From positions 1 through 64,000 of the forward strand of contig NZ_JBDJAC010000015.1 of the NCBI RefSeq assembly GCF_039652615.1: a stretch of DNA of 64,000 bases. Reading direction: 5' to 3'. Each line of letters begins with the position of its first letter. Position 1 is the stretch's first letter. The stretch is from Fulvimarina sp039652615. GTDB lineage: Bacteria > Pseudomonadota > Alphaproteobacteria > Rhizobiales > Rhizobiaceae. Below, piece by piece: positions 7,348 through 16,418 of the stretch. The translations under genes were made by a program, and so were the position numbers. The notes beneath the pieces were generated by a model. The model made no database searches, had not been told where the DNA came from, and saw only the letters and a list, made by a program, of their open reading frames with translations.

Positions 7348-8589
7348 TCAGGTTGCCGCGGCAAGGCGCGGCGCGGCTTTTTCCTCGATCGGCCAATGGA
7401 CGATCGCGGCGAAGACACCAAGTCCGACGCCGATCCACCAGACCGGATCGTAACTGCCATAGGTCTCACGCAGATAGCCGCCCAGCCAGACCCCGAGGAA
7501 CGAGCCCACCTGATGGGAGAAGAACACCGCGCCCCCCAAAAGCCCGAGATATTTCGTGCCGAACATGATCGCGACGAGCGCATTCGTCGGCGGCACGGTG
7601 GAGAGCCATAGAATACCCATGACGGCTGAGAAGATGACGACGCTTGTCGGCGTGATCGGCATCAGGAGAAAGGCCGTCACGGCGATCGAGCGGCCGAGAT
7701 AGATGAAGACGAGAAGGATCGGCTTGGAGCTTTTCTGCCCGATCATGCCGGAACCCAGCGAGCCGATGATGTTGAAAAAGCCGATCAGCGCCATGCCGAC
7801 CACCGCCCAGTAAGGATCGATCCCGCGATCGGCGAGGAAGGCCGGATAGTGCGCGGTGATGAAAGCCACCTGAAACCCGCAGACGAAGAAACCGCTCGTC
7901 AAGAGCACATAGCTTCGCGTTGCGAAGGCCTCGCGCAGGGCCTCGCCCATGCTCTGCTCGATCTCGTTCGTCGAAAGCGCCGAGCCCACCTTGGGCGCGC
8001 CCTTGAGGGCAAAGGCGAGGAGCGGAACGATCAGCATGGTGCCGGCCATGATGAACAGCGCATCCACCCAGCCATAGGCATCGATCAGCCCGCGCGTGAA
8101 GGGTGCGAAGATGAACATGCCGGCAGAGCCTGCCGCCGTGCCGAGGCCGAAGACGAAGGAGCGCTGTTCGGCCGTTACCCGCCGGGCGAAGGCGGCCAGA
8201 ACGATGCCGAAGGAGCCCGCGGCAACGCCGAGGCCGACAAGTATCCCCTGCCCGACGATGAGCCAGATCGGCGCCTCGCCGATCGCCGTCAGCGCAAGGC
8301 CTGAGGCATAGAGCAAACCGGACAGGATCAGCACCTTCGCCGTGCCGAACTTGTCGGCGATCGCCCCGAAGATCGGCTGGCCCGCCCCCCAGAAGAGGTT
8401 CTGGATCGCGATGGCGAGGGCGAAATCCTCCCGCGTCCAGCTGCGATCGGTGATCATCGGAAGCTGGAAGAAGCCGATCGCCGATCGCGGCCCGAAGGTG
8501 AGGAGGGCGATCAGGCATCCGGCGGATATCGCAAGGATGGTGGCCAGGCGTGTTTCCGCGCCGGCACCGGCTGTCGAGGGCGTTGTCAT
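7348..8589 (-). CDS. Major facilitator superfamily transporter
   Basis: 413 residues with about twelve membrane segments. The MFS loop 2-3 signature is visible as GAIADKFGTAKVLI (about residues 75-88). The protein begins with a soluble N-terminus of about 15 residues, then LAISAGCLIALLTFGPRSAIGFF. Similar proteins are annotated as oxalate/formate or monocarboxylate-type permeases, but I cannot assign a substrate from the sequence. It is the promoter-proximal gene of a two-gene unit with the EamA exporter. Confidence 0.85.
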   Translation of the reverse strand: MTTPSTAGAGAETRLATILAISAGCLIALLTFGPRSAIGFFQLPMITDRSWTREDFALAIAIQNLFWGAGQPIFGAIADKFGTAKVLILSGLLYASGLALTAIGEAPIWLIVGQGILVGLGVAAGSFGIVLAAFARRVTAEQRSFVFGLGTAAGSAGMFIFAPFTRGLIDAYGWVDALFIMAGTMLIVPLLAFALKGAPKVGSALSTNEIEQSMGEALREAFATRSYVLLTSGFFVCGFQVAFITAHYPAFLADRGIDPYWAVVGMALIGFFNIIGSLGSGMIGQKSSKPILLVFIYLGRSIAVTAFLLMPITPTSVVIFSAVMGILWLSTVPPTNALVAIMFGTKYLGLLGGAVFFSHQVGSFLGVWLGGYLRETYGSYDPVWWIGVGLGVFAAIVHWPIEEKAAPRLAAAT

Positions 8590-8830
8590 CGAGCGGCATG
8601 TCCCATGGCTAAGCTCGCCGTCGCAGCGAATGGCAGACAGGCTGGAGCGGTCGTGTCATCGAATGGATGAGGAACGGTGGGCAGGCCAGGACAGCACCCG
8701 TTCATTGTCTTATCTCGGCTTTCTACGCCCCGAGCTGCGCCATGGGCAAGGGATGTCTTCCACTTTCCCCTCTTCCGATCAAAGATGGGGGCAAGACCCC
8801 GCCCGCTCGCCGCCTCGAAAGGATCGCCCC

Positions 8831-9457
8831 ATGCCAATCCCTCATGTCCGCTTCGCCGGGCTCGCACTCGCCGCATGGGCGTCGCTGTCGCTCCCGACGC
8901 CCGCCAAGGCACAGGATATGGCCGGGGACAGGTTTTCGCCCGAGGATATCATCACGGTCGCGACGGGCGATTTCGACGGCAATGGCGCGGCGGATGCGGC
9001 GATGATCGTCTCCCCGCAGGACGAGGACGCCTTCGCGTCCGATCTCTACATCTTTCTTGAGGGGACGGGCGAGGATACCCCGCCCGGCAAGCTGGGGCTT
9101 GCGCTGTTTCGAAAGGGTGCGGCCTGGGGCGCTCGGCCGCTGCTGGCCGGACAGGTGCCTCATCTGACCGCCCTCTCCAACGGCTCGCTTCGGATCGAAA
9201 CGGAAAATATCGCGATCGGCCGCAATGCCTGGGAGCAGCATGTGACGCTTGCCTACCGCGATGGCCGCTTCCGTGTCGCCGGCTTCACCTACAATGCCTA
9301 TGACCGGCTGCAGGAGGAGGGCGAGGTCAGCTGCGATCTCAACCTCTTTTCAGGCAAGGGGCAGATCAACGGCGCGACCGTGCGGTTCGACGTGTCCCGC
9401 ACGCCCTTCGAGGACCGGAAGGACGAAGACGCGCTTCAGATCTGCGGAATAAATTAG
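8831..9457 (+). CDS. Secreted hypothetical protein with FG-GAP/VCBS-like calcium motif
   Basis: 208 residues from ATG 8831. A signal peptide is clear: a short charged start, hydrophobic FAGLALAAWASLSL (about residues 8-21), and an Ala-Lys-Ala cleavage site near 28. Just after it, TGDFDGNGAADAAMI (about 46-60) looks like the D-x-D-x-N-G calcium loop of FG-GAP/VCBS repeats. I do not recognise the remainder; it has one Cys near residue 172 and another near the C-terminus. It probably acts in the periplasm or outside the cell. It converges on the peptide deformylase gene, sharing 4 bases. Confidence 0.65.
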   Translation: MPIPHVRFAGLALAAWASLSLPTPAKAQDMAGDRFSPEDIITVATGDFDGNGAADAAMIVSPQDEDAFASDLYIFLEGTGEDTPPGKLGLALFRKGAAWGARPLLAGQVPHLTALSNGSLRIETENIAIGRNAWEQHVTLAYRDGRFRVAGFTYNAYDRLQEEGEVSCDLNLFSGKGQINGATVRFDVSRTPFEDRKDEDALQICGIN

Positions 9458-9975
9458 GCGGTGACGCGCTTCGTCTTCGCGGCCTTGGTGAACTTCTTGA
9501 TCACCATGTCGCGCTTGAGCTTGGAAAGATAGTCGATGAAGAGCACGCCGTTGAGGTGGTCGATCTCGTGCTGCAGGCAGGTCGCGAGAAGGCCGTCGGC
9601 CTCCTCCTCGTGCATTTCTCCGTCGAGCCCCAGATAGCGCACCGTGACGCGCGCCGGGCGCTCCACCTCGGCGAAATATTCGGGAATCGAGAGACAGCCT
9701 TCCTCATAGACGCTGAGATCGTCGGAATGCGAGACGATCTCCGGGTTGAGATAGACCCGCGGCGCCTTCTCCTCGTCTTCCTTCGAGAGGTCGATCGTCA
9801 GCATCCGGAGCGGTTCGCCCACCTGGATCGCGGCAAGACCGATGCCCGGCGCCTCGTACATGGTCTCCAGCATATCGTCGGCGAATCGTTTCACGTCGTC
9901 GTCGACCCGCGCGACAGGTTCGGAAACTTTCCGGAGCACCGGATCGGGAAGGATGATGAGCGGCTTGATCGTCAT
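9454..9975 (-). CDS. def: Peptide deformylase
   Basis: 173 residues, the standard size. It removes the formyl group from the N-terminal Met of new proteins, using an active-site metal. All three motifs are present: GIGLAAIQ at residues 44-51, EGCLS at 92-96 with the metal-binding Cys, and HEIDH at 136-140 with the two metal His and the catalytic Glu. In many bacteria def is followed by fmt; here its 3' end instead meets the convergent secreted-protein gene with a 4-base overlap. Confidence 0.96.
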   Translation of the reverse strand: MTIKPLIILPDPVLRKVSEPVARVDDDVKRFADDMLETMYEAPGIGLAAIQVGEPLRMLTIDLSKEDEEKAPRVYLNPEIVSHSDDLSVYEEGCLSIPEYFAEVERPARVTVRYLGLDGEMHEEEADGLLATCLQHEIDHLNGVLFIDYLSKLKRDMVIKKFTKAAKTKRVTA

Positions 9976-10219
9976 GGTTTCGAGGTAGCGAGTGTTTCGC
10001 GCCCGGTCAATTCATCAGAAATCCGTTCAATCGCTTTGCGATAGCACAGTTGAAAATCGATCAAACGACGCGGCGGACTTGGTGTGCCGTTGTCGGTTCA
10101 ACAGTCCGGCTGCGGCAGGTGACGATACGGAATCAGGACATCGGTCCCGGTCGGCCGTCATGGTGCGGCGCACTCGTCCGCCGTTTCGAAGCGGAGGGCA
10201 AGCCGTCCCCAACGCCCGG

Positions 10220-10234
10220 ATTCCCTATGGGAAT
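10220..10234. promoter_or_regulatory. Palindrome next to the carD promoter (candidate operator)
   Basis: ATTCCC-TAT-GGGAAT is a perfect 6-3-6 inverted repeat that ends 10 bases before the -35 hexamer of the carD promoter. The position suits an activator or repressor site; the protein is unknown. Confidence 0.45.
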
Positions 10235-10244
10235 TACTTTATTC

Positions 10245-10273
10245 TTGAGATTTGGCGGGTTTTGGGGTATTCT
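10245..10273 (+). promoter_or_regulatory. Sigma-70-type promoter for carD
   Basis: TTGAGA (10245-10250) and TATTCT (10268-10273) are separated by exactly 17 bases. Transcription starting near 10280 would give a leader of about 240 bases before the carD ATG at 10524. Confidence 0.55.
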
Positions 10274-10523
10274 CAGTACACGGTCGGGCAGTTCGAATTT
10301 TTGCACCGCATCGTGCGCAAAAAGGGGCGCCGGCAAAACCATCCGAAACGACGACGATTCGAGCTCGGTTCAGGAGCCATCGTCGTCTTGCGGCATGCCT
10401 CCACGTCCAGCGCGTAAAGGGTCGATCCGCCATGAAGGCGGATTTGAATCAAACCGGCGGCATGTTCGCCGTGACGTGTCTAGCGGCTGTAGCGGCCCGA
10501 CACAAGAAGGAGTTTGAAAGCGT

Positions 10524-11147
10524 ATGAGTAGCCCAAAGAAGGCGCCCGCAAGCAAGGGCTTCAAATCCGGCGAAAGCATCGTCTATCCGGCACACGGTGT
10601 CGGCAAGATCATCGCGATCGAGGAGCAGGAAGTCGCGGGAATGAAGCTCGAACTCTACGTCGTCGATTTCGAGAAGGACAAGATGCGCCTCAAGGTACCG
10701 GTTGCCAAGGCCAAGTCGGTGGGCATGCGCAAGCTCTCGGAAACTGATTTCGTCGATCGCGCCCTCAAGGTCGTGCAGGGCCGTGCCCGCGTGAAGAAGA
10801 CCATGTGGAGCCGGCGGGCCCAGGAATACGATGCGAAGATCAATTCCGGCGATCTGATCCAGATCGCGGAGGTGGTTCGCGACCTTTATCGCGCCGATAC
10901 CCAGCCCGAGCAGTCCTATTCCGAGCGTCAGCTCTATGAGGCCGCCCTCGGCCGCATGGCGCGCGAACTCGCCGCCGTCAACGAGGTGTCCGAGACCGAG
11001 GCCGTCCGCCTGATCGAGGAAAATCTCAACAAGGGTCCGAAGCGCGGGCCGAAGTCCGATGCCGACGACGCCGATGACGCCGATGACGAGGACGGCGAAG
11101 AGACGTCTGCCGACAACGACGCAGCGTCCAAGGACGAGGCTGCCTGA
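10524..11147 (+). CDS. carD: CarD/CdnL-family RNA polymerase-binding regulator
   Basis: 207 residues. CarD/CdnL proteins bind the RNA polymerase beta subunit and stabilise open complexes, favouring rRNA and growth genes. The N-terminal RNAP-interacting domain is clear (FKSGESIVYPAHGVGKI at about residues 12-28, then KLELYVVDFEKDKM-like strands), followed by a helical C-terminal domain ending near 170. The tail (about 172-207) is a low-complexity acidic stretch with repeated DADDADD units, as in other alphaproteobacterial members. The ATG has an AAGGAG ribosome-binding site. An intrinsic terminator follows at 11196-11228. Confidence 0.92.
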   Translation: MSSPKKAPASKGFKSGESIVYPAHGVGKIIAIEEQEVAGMKLELYVVDFEKDKMRLKVPVAKAKSVGMRKLSETDFVDRALKVVQGRARVKKTMWSRRAQEYDAKINSGDLIQIAEVVRDLYRADTQPEQSYSERQLYEAALGRMARELAAVNEVSETEAVRLIEENLNKGPKRGPKSDADDADDADDEDGEETSADNDAASKDEAA

Positions 11148-11195
11148 GCAAGGTGGTGCCGAGGCCTCCGAAAAGGGCGATCTCAGCAAATCGTG

Positions 11196-11228
11196 AAGCC
11201 GGCTCCTCCCAGGGGGCCGGCTTTTTTC
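11196..11228 (+). terminator. Intrinsic terminator after carD
   Basis: AAGCCGGC and GCCGGCTT arms around a short C/G-rich loop are followed by a T6 run (11222-11227). It lies about 50 bases after the carD stop on the same strand. Confidence 0.85.
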
Positions 11229-11690
11229 ATGATCTTTGCCCACTCGTCGACCCGAACGAAAAAAGATAGCCGCTTAAAGACTTAGCCCATGGGGCGTGGG
11301 CCGAACGAAGACCCTTCTGCGTAAGGGAAATACCATCAAAAGCCCGGCGAACCGGGGCGCGGGGTTGATTGCGCTCTCTCTTTCCGGCATTGTCCGCCCG
11401 AACCCGCACCCTAAGGCCGGCCTTCGAGCCCCCAACTGGAGCGGATGCAACGACGCGTTCGAAAGACATACCGGACCATGAAGAGCCGGGCCCCTCGATT
11501 GCGGCGATATTGATCGCACTTCACCGTCGTTTGACTTGCCTGACGCACATCCCCCTCTACATTTCGTAAAAAAGTTTCCCCTTTTGGGAACGTTTCCAAC
11601 CCTCCCCGCATTACGCCAACACCACAGCGCTGTGTGAGCAATGCAGCGCAGTTGGCTCAAAAGCCTGGAACGCTTCACCGGAGGGATAGC
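11229..11690. other. Leader/promoter region of rpoH2, no gene seen
   Basis: About 460 bases without a supported gene. It holds TTGACT at 11531-11536 and an inverted repeat TTCCC-CTTTT-GGGAA (about 11575-11589) close to the rpoH2 start. I could not find a -10 at proper spacing, nor a GGAAC/GTT pair of the EcfG stress type, so the promoter class remains open. Confidence 0.4.
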
Positions 11691-12554
11691 ATGAAATCTC
11701 AATCCGCACGCCGCACGATGATCCGCGCCGCCATGGCAGCGCCCTATCTCGAGCGCGAAGAGGAATATCAACTCGCGGTCCGGTGGAAGGAAAACCGGGA
11801 TCAGGAAGCTCTCCATAAAATCACCTCGGCGCATATGCGCCTCGTCATCTCGATGGCCTCGAAGTTCCGCCATTTCGGCCTGGCGATGAACGACCTCATC
11901 CAGGAGGGCCATGTGGGTCTCCTGGAGGCGGCCGCCCGCTTCGAGCCCGAACGCGAAGTGCGTTTTTCCACCTATGCCACATGGTGGATCAGAGCTTCGA
12001 TCCAGGATTACATCCTGCGCAACTGGTCGATCGTCCGGGGTGGCACGTCCTCGGCCCAGAAAGCCCTCTTCTTCAACCTTCGCCGCTTGCGCGCCCGCCT
12101 CAGCCAGGGCGCCGAACCCATCAGCGGCAATGCCATGTATCGTGAGATCGCCGGCGCGCTGAAGGTCTCCGAAAGCGACGTCGCGCTGATGGACTCGCGC
12201 CTGTCCGGGCCCGACTCCTCGCTCAACGCGCCCCTTCTCGACGATGAATCCGGTAGCGCCGACCGTCAGGATTTCCTCGTCGCCGACGATCCCCTGCCCG
12301 ACGAAACCGTGTCTGTCTCAATTGACGACGAGCGCCGTGTGATCTGGCTCACCAATGCCCTCGACGTTCTGTCCGAGCGCGAACTCAAGATCATCCGCGA
12401 GCGCCGCCTGCAGGACGACGGGGCGACCCTCGAAGCCCTCGGCACCAAGCTCGGCATCTCCAAGGAGCGCGTGCGCCAGATCGAGACCCGCGCCCTCGAA
12501 AAGCTTCGCTCGGCGCTTCTGGAAACCAACAAGGACCGCTCGGCCTATGTTTGA
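11691..12554 (+). CDS. rpoH2: RNA polymerase sigma factor RpoH2 (sigma-32 family)
   Basis: 287 residues from ATG 11691, chosen for its GAGGGA ribosome-binding site; an upstream GTG at 11634 would add 19 residues. Region 2 is plain (NDLIQEGHVGLLEAAARFEP, then FSTYATWWIRASIQDYI), and the RpoH box AQKALFFNLRRLR, which distinguishes sigma-32 from other sigma-70 proteins, is at about residues 122-134. Region 4 ends with GISKERVRQIETRALEKLR. The MIRAAMAAPYLEREEEYQLA start is typical of the second RpoH of Rhizobiales, which serves stress survival downstream of the EcfG/RpoE2 response; subgroup assignment is from memory. Confidence 0.9.
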   Translation: MKSQSARRTMIRAAMAAPYLEREEEYQLAVRWKENRDQEALHKITSAHMRLVISMASKFRHFGLAMNDLIQEGHVGLLEAAARFEPEREVRFSTYATWWIRASIQDYILRNWSIVRGGTSSAQKALFFNLRRLRARLSQGAEPISGNAMYREIAGALKVSESDVALMDSRLSGPDSSLNAPLLDDESGSADRQDFLVADDPLPDETVSVSIDDERRVIWLTNALDVLSERELKIIRERRLQDDGATLEALGTKLGISKERVRQIETRALEKLRSALLETNKDRSAYV

Positions 12555-12561
12555 TATCGGC

Positions 12562-12582
12562 GTCCGGTGAAGTCAGCCGGAC
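12562..12582 (+). terminator. Weak hairpin after rpoH2
   Basis: GTCCGG (12562-12567) pairs with CCGGAC (12577-12582) 8 bases after the rpoH2 stop. No T run follows, so it is only a candidate transcript-end structure. Confidence 0.3.
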
Positions 12583-13363
12583 CCTCGTATCAAAGCCCAG
12601 GTAGCCGATACGCATATCTGAGATCCGTCGAGGTGAAGCGGTCGGGCACGCCTCGGCAAGCGCTCAAGCAAAAAGCGGGCGGAAAATTGCATCCGCTCGC
12701 GGGAATACGCTCACAGATGGCTGCTCTCCGGCCATCAGCGCGACATCGCCAGATCTCCGTCGATGACATATGAAGATTTTGGCTCCTCACGGGGCCCGAT
12801 CGTCTCGACATGAAAGGCCTGCCAGAAATCCCTTGGCTTCCGCTCGGATTTCTTTCCCGACCCTTCCGACAGATCGCCAGCCCCGCGCCGGCCATCGGGC
12901 GCAAGGCACGCCTTCTGCAGCTGGAAATTCAGTCACCACTTCCGATGGCCGGTTGTCAGCTGGTTTGGTTTCGCGCGTCGTCGCCAACTCCCGTGAATGG
13001 CATTTTGCTGAATTTTTCGGGCTCGATCGCGAAGCCTCTTGCCAAATTGGACTCACCGTCCTCATGTTCGAAAGTCAGGTGATCGCCTGGTCTGAAGCCG
13101 GATCGAAGCCATGCAGCGCGCGCCCGAGCGCCGCCATGCCGAACCTCGCGCGCAAAAATCGCGCCTTCGGCTGTCATCCAACGAAGCGATTGCACTGAAT
13201 GTCCGCCCATAAAGCGGACGCCGGGGATGACGAGACGCTTCGACGCAAGCCCCTCTGCGCATTTGCGCCGCACCACCAACAAAGCTCGACCAGGACCCGT
13301 GCCGTGCGGGACGAACGTCCGCGGGTCGCTGCCGCCGCTGGGTCTTGTCGCGATAACGCAAAA
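12583..13363. other. Gene-poor stretch of about 780 bases
   Basis: Frames of 90-140 codons exist on both strands, but they overlap each other, are rich in Arg, Ser and Pro, lack good ribosome-binding sites and match no family I know. No tRNA-like fold or clear promoter was seen. It is the longest unexplained interval in the window and could hold a small RNA or a decayed gene. Confidence 0.5.
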
Positions 13364-13397
13364 CGCCCCGGACAATCTGGAAGGATCATCCGGGGCG
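13364..13397 (-). terminator. Intrinsic terminator of putP
   Basis: Read on the minus strand, CGCCCCGGA and TCCGGGGCG form a 9-bp stem with a 16-base loop, followed by TTTTGCG. It lies about 85 bases after the putP stop in the right orientation. Confidence 0.75.
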
Positions 13398-13482
13398 CAG
13401 TCGTTCGTTTCAGATCCGCCCCAGCTCTGACACGAGAGCCCGGCTCAACCAGCCGGGCCGCCCTATCGACCGGACGCTCGCC

Positions 13483-14988
13483 TCACTCGGCGGCTTGCGC
13501 GCTCCCCTCCGGCCGGAACTCGCCGCTCGTCTCGGTCGCCTTGGAAACCACGACGATCGCGATGAAGGCGAGAACGAAGCCCGGAATGATCTCGTAGACG
13601 CCGGGACCGCCGAGGAAGCTCGAATTCCAGCCAAGCGAGATCCAGACGATCACGGTGACCGCCCCGGTCACGAGGCCGGCGACCGCGCCCGCGCCGGACA
13701 TGGCAGGCCAGGTGAGCGCCAGGATGATCAGCGGACCGAAGGCTGCGCCGAAACCGGCCCATGCATTCGCGACGAGCCCCAGCACCTCCGAATTCGGATC
13801 GCTCGCGATATAGGCGGCAACGAGCGCCACCAGCACCACGCAGACACGGCCGACATTGACCATCTCCGTCTCTCCTGCCTGCTTGCGCAGGAACAGCCGG
13901 TAGAAGTCTTCCGTCAGCGAAGAGGACGCGACGAGAAGCTGGGACGAGATCGTGCTCATGATCGCTGCCAGAAGGGCCGCGAGGAGGAAGCCGGTGATCA
14001 GCGGATGGAAGAGAAGTTCGGCAAGCACGATGAAGATCGTCTCGGGATCCTCGACATCGAGCCCGTTGCGCTGGGCATAGGCCCGGCCGAACACCCCGAC
14101 GCCCAGCGCGCCGATCAGCGAGATCGCCATCCAGCTCATGCCGATGTTCCGCGCAGCCGGCACGTCCTTGACCGAACGCACGGCCATGAAGCGCACGATG
14201 ATATGCGGCTGACCGAAATAACCGAGACCCCAGGTGACCGCCGAGAAGAAACCGACAACGGTCAGTCCGTTGAACAGGGACAGGAAGTTGGGATCGACCG
14301 CATTCAGGGTTTCCTCAGCACCGGCAAAGCCGCTGCCCTGGCCGGAATAGAGTACGACCAGCGGCATGATGATGAGGGCGAGCATCATGATGCAGCCCTG
14401 CACGAAATCCGTCAGAGAAACCGCGAGGAAACCGCCGACGACCGTATAGGCAAGCACGATGGCAAGCGTCAGCCAGATGCCGACCGAATAGTCGCTCATT
14501 CCGCCGATATTGATGAATTCACCGAAGGCGCTGTCGAAGAGCTTGCCGCCGGCAACGAGCCCGGACGCGGTATAGACGGAAAAGAAGACCACGATGATGA
14601 TGGCCGAAATCGTCCGCAGCGCCGTCGCCTGCGTGGGAAAGCGCTTGCCGAGAAAGGCCGGGATCGTGAGCGAATTGTCGTAGCGCTCGGTCTGTTCCCT
14701 CAGACGCGGGGCAACGATGAGCCAGTTAAAGAACGCGCCGACGAAAAGCCCGATCCCGATCCAGGCCTCGACGAGACCGGACGCGAAGAGCGCGCCGGGC
14801 AGGCCGAGAAGCAGCCAGCCGGACATGTCCGAAGCACCGGCGGAGAGCGCCGCAACCGAAGGGCTGAGCTGCCGCCCGCCCAGCATGTATTCTTCCGAAC
14901 TCGACGTCGATTTTCGCCAGGCGTAAAATCCGATGCCAAGCATGAGAATGAAATAGGCTGCTAGACTGATCCATACGCCGATCTGCAT
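13483..14988 (-). CDS. putP: Sodium/proline symporter
   Basis: 501 residues with about thirteen membrane segments, matching the PutP branch of the sodium:solute symporter family in length (E. coli 502). It imports L-proline with sodium across the inner membrane. Family features include EEYMLGGRQLSPSVAALSAGASDMSGW (about residues 32-57), which carries the conserved Ser/Asp of the substrate and sodium sites, and YFGQPHIIVRFMA (about 255-267). It starts 86 bases downstream of the glcF stop on the same strand and ends at an intrinsic terminator, so it could be transcribed alone or with the glc genes. putA is not in this window. Confidence 0.92.
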   Translation of the reverse strand: MQIGVWISLAAYFILMLGIGFYAWRKSTSSSEEYMLGGRQLSPSVAALSAGASDMSGWLLLGLPGALFASGLVEAWIGIGLFVGAFFNWLIVAPRLREQTERYDNSLTIPAFLGKRFPTQATALRTISAIIIVVFFSVYTASGLVAGGKLFDSAFGEFINIGGMSDYSVGIWLTLAIVLAYTVVGGFLAVSLTDFVQGCIMMLALIIMPLVVLYSGQGSGFAGAEETLNAVDPNFLSLFNGLTVVGFFSAVTWGLGYFGQPHIIVRFMAVRSVKDVPAARNIGMSWMAISLIGALGVGVFGRAYAQRNGLDVEDPETIFIVLAELLFHPLITGFLLAALLAAIMSTISSQLLVASSSLTEDFYRLFLRKQAGETEMVNVGRVCVVLVALVAAYIASDPNSEVLGLVANAWAGFGAAFGPLIILALTWPAMSGAGAVAGLVTGAVTVIVWISLGWNSSFLGGPGVYEIIPGFVLAFIAIVVVSKATETSGEFRPEGSAQAAE

Positions 14989-15074
14989 GGGTGCTGCTCC
15001 GTCGGTTTGATCGATCGATAGGCAGCTAGAGGTAAGGACAAGTCCGTCAACACATTTCTGTCATTTTAGCGTCG

Positions 15075-16418
15075 TCATTCCGCCGCGATTGCGCGCTCCC
15101 TGCCAATGGGTTCGATACCCTGAAGCACTGCCGGCTTCTCGCCCCCATAGGCCCAGTCGAGCAGCTCCGCCGTGTGCAGGATGGGGATTTTCGTGCCGGA
15201 CGCGATCTGCGTGATGCAGCCGATATTGCCGGTTGCGATCGCCTGCGGACCGACGCTCTCGATATTCTTCACCTTGCGCGCCTTCAGCCGCGCGGCGATC
15301 TCCGGCTGGGTGATGTTGTAGGTGCCGGCCGAGCCGCAGCAAAGATGGCCCTCGGGAATTTCGTGCACGGTGAACCCCGCTTTCGACAGGAGCGATCGCG
15401 GCGGGGTCTTGATGCGCTGGCCGTGCTGCATGGAACAGGCGGAGTGATAGGCAATGTCGAGACCGGTCGCGTTGACCGGTTCGGGGATATCGAGGGTCGC
15501 CAGATATTCGGTGATGTCGAGCGTCTTTTTGGAAACGGCAGCCGCCTTGTCCTTATAGGCCGGGTCCAGGCGCAGCATGTGGGCGTAATCCTTCACCGTG
15601 GTGCCGCAGCCAGACGCGGTCATGATGATGGCGTCGAGACCCTCGCCCTCGATCTCCCGCATCCAGGTATCGATATTCTGTTTGGCGAAGGCGTGGGCAT
15701 CGTGCTCCTTGCCCATGTGGTGGACGAGGGCGCCGCAGCAGGTCTCGCCTTTCGGCACCACAACCTCGACGCCGAGCCGGTTGAGAAGGCCGACGGTCCT
15801 CTCGTTGATCTTCGGATCGAGCACCGATTGGGCGCAGCCACGCAGGATCGCGACCCTCCCCCTTCGCGCGCCTTCGGCCTTGCGCACGCCCGGCTCATTG
15901 ACCGTCGACTTCGCCGGCACCTTGTCCGGGGCAAGCCGAAGCATCGCGCCCATGGGCTTCAGCGGCTTGATCGTCTCGATCAGCCCCGCAAAGGGCCGGC
16001 CGAGCCTTGCAAGCTTCAGGCTTGCGCGGAAGCGGTCCGGATAGGGCAGGACGAGCGCCAGCAGCTTCCTCGTGATCCGGTCGATCAGCGGGCGCTTGTA
16101 AGTGCGCTCGATATGGTTTCGCGCATGGTCGACCAGATGCATGTAGTTGACGTCGGCCGGGCATGTGGTGATGCAGGCGAGGCAGGACAGGCACCGGTCG
16201 ATATGGGTGACGATCTGATCGTCCGCCGGCCGGTCGTTTTCCAGCATCTCCTTGATCAGGTAGATGCGCCCGCGCGGGGAGTCGAGTTCGTTGCCGAGGG
16301 TCACATAGGTCGGACAGGTCGCCGTGCAGAACCCGCAATGCACGCATTTGCGGATGATGCCTTCCGAATTGGCGACCTCCGGATTTTCCAGCTGAGCGGG
16401 TGTGAAATTGGTCTGCAT
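15075..16418 (-). CDS. glcF: Glycolate oxidase iron-sulfur subunit GlcF
   Basis: 447 residues. GlcF passes electrons from the GlcD/GlcE flavoprotein of glycolate oxidase to the membrane respiratory chain. Two 4Fe-4S ferredoxin motifs are present: C25-C28-C31-C35 in CVHCGFCTATCP and C76-C79-C82-C86 in CLSCLACITTCP. Two CCG-type cysteine domains follow (GETCCGALVHHMG and GHLCCGSAG), which bind a further cluster in this family. The start overlaps the stop of the NucS-like gene by one base (TGATG), so translation is coupled to that gene. Confidence 0.95.
   Translation of the reverse strand: MQTNFTPAQLENPEVANSEGIIRKCVHCGFCTATCPTYVTLGNELDSPRGRIYLIKEMLENDRPADDQIVTHIDRCLSCLACITTCPADVNYMHLVDHARNHIERTYKRPLIDRITRKLLALVLPYPDRFRASLKLARLGRPFAGLIETIKPLKPMGAMLRLAPDKVPAKSTVNEPGVRKAEGARRGRVAILRGCAQSVLDPKINERTVGLLNRLGVEVVVPKGETCCGALVHHMGKEHDAHAFAKQNIDTWMREIEGEGLDAIIMTASGCGTTVKDYAHMLRLDPAYKDKAAAVSKKTLDITEYLATLDIPEPVNATGLDIAYHSACSMQHGQRIKTPPRSLLSKAGFTVHEIPEGHLCCGSAGTYNITQPEIAARLKARKVKNIESVGPQAIATGNIGCITQIASGTKIPILHTAELLDWAYGGEKPAVLQGIEPIGRERAIAAE

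Larger units (their letters stand above)
9976..10523. other. 548-base non-coding stretch before carD
   Basis: No convincing gene. It holds a palindrome (10220-10234), a good sigma-70 promoter (10245-10273) and a long leader of roughly 240 bases before carD. Open frames here have no recognisable protein. The ferredoxin gene fdxA that sits before carD in several Rhizobiales is not present in this interval. Confidence 0.6.

Noticed and set aside
9886..9899. Partial parS-like sequence GTTTCACGTCGTCG in def
   Set aside because: Only the left half matches; the palindrome is not completed.
11531..11563. Sigma-70 promoter of rpoH2 from TTGACT and CTACAT
   Set aside because: The spacing is 21 bases, too long for sigma-70; an RpoH-type reading is also a poor match.
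12956..13375. 139-codon minus-strand frame between rpoH2 and putP
   Set aside because: Overlaps a frame of similar length on the other strand, contains the putP terminator, no good ribosome-binding site and no recognised family.
13495..14964. 489-codon frame opposite putP
   Set aside because: Shadow frame, extremely charged and with no domain; putP has clear membrane segments.
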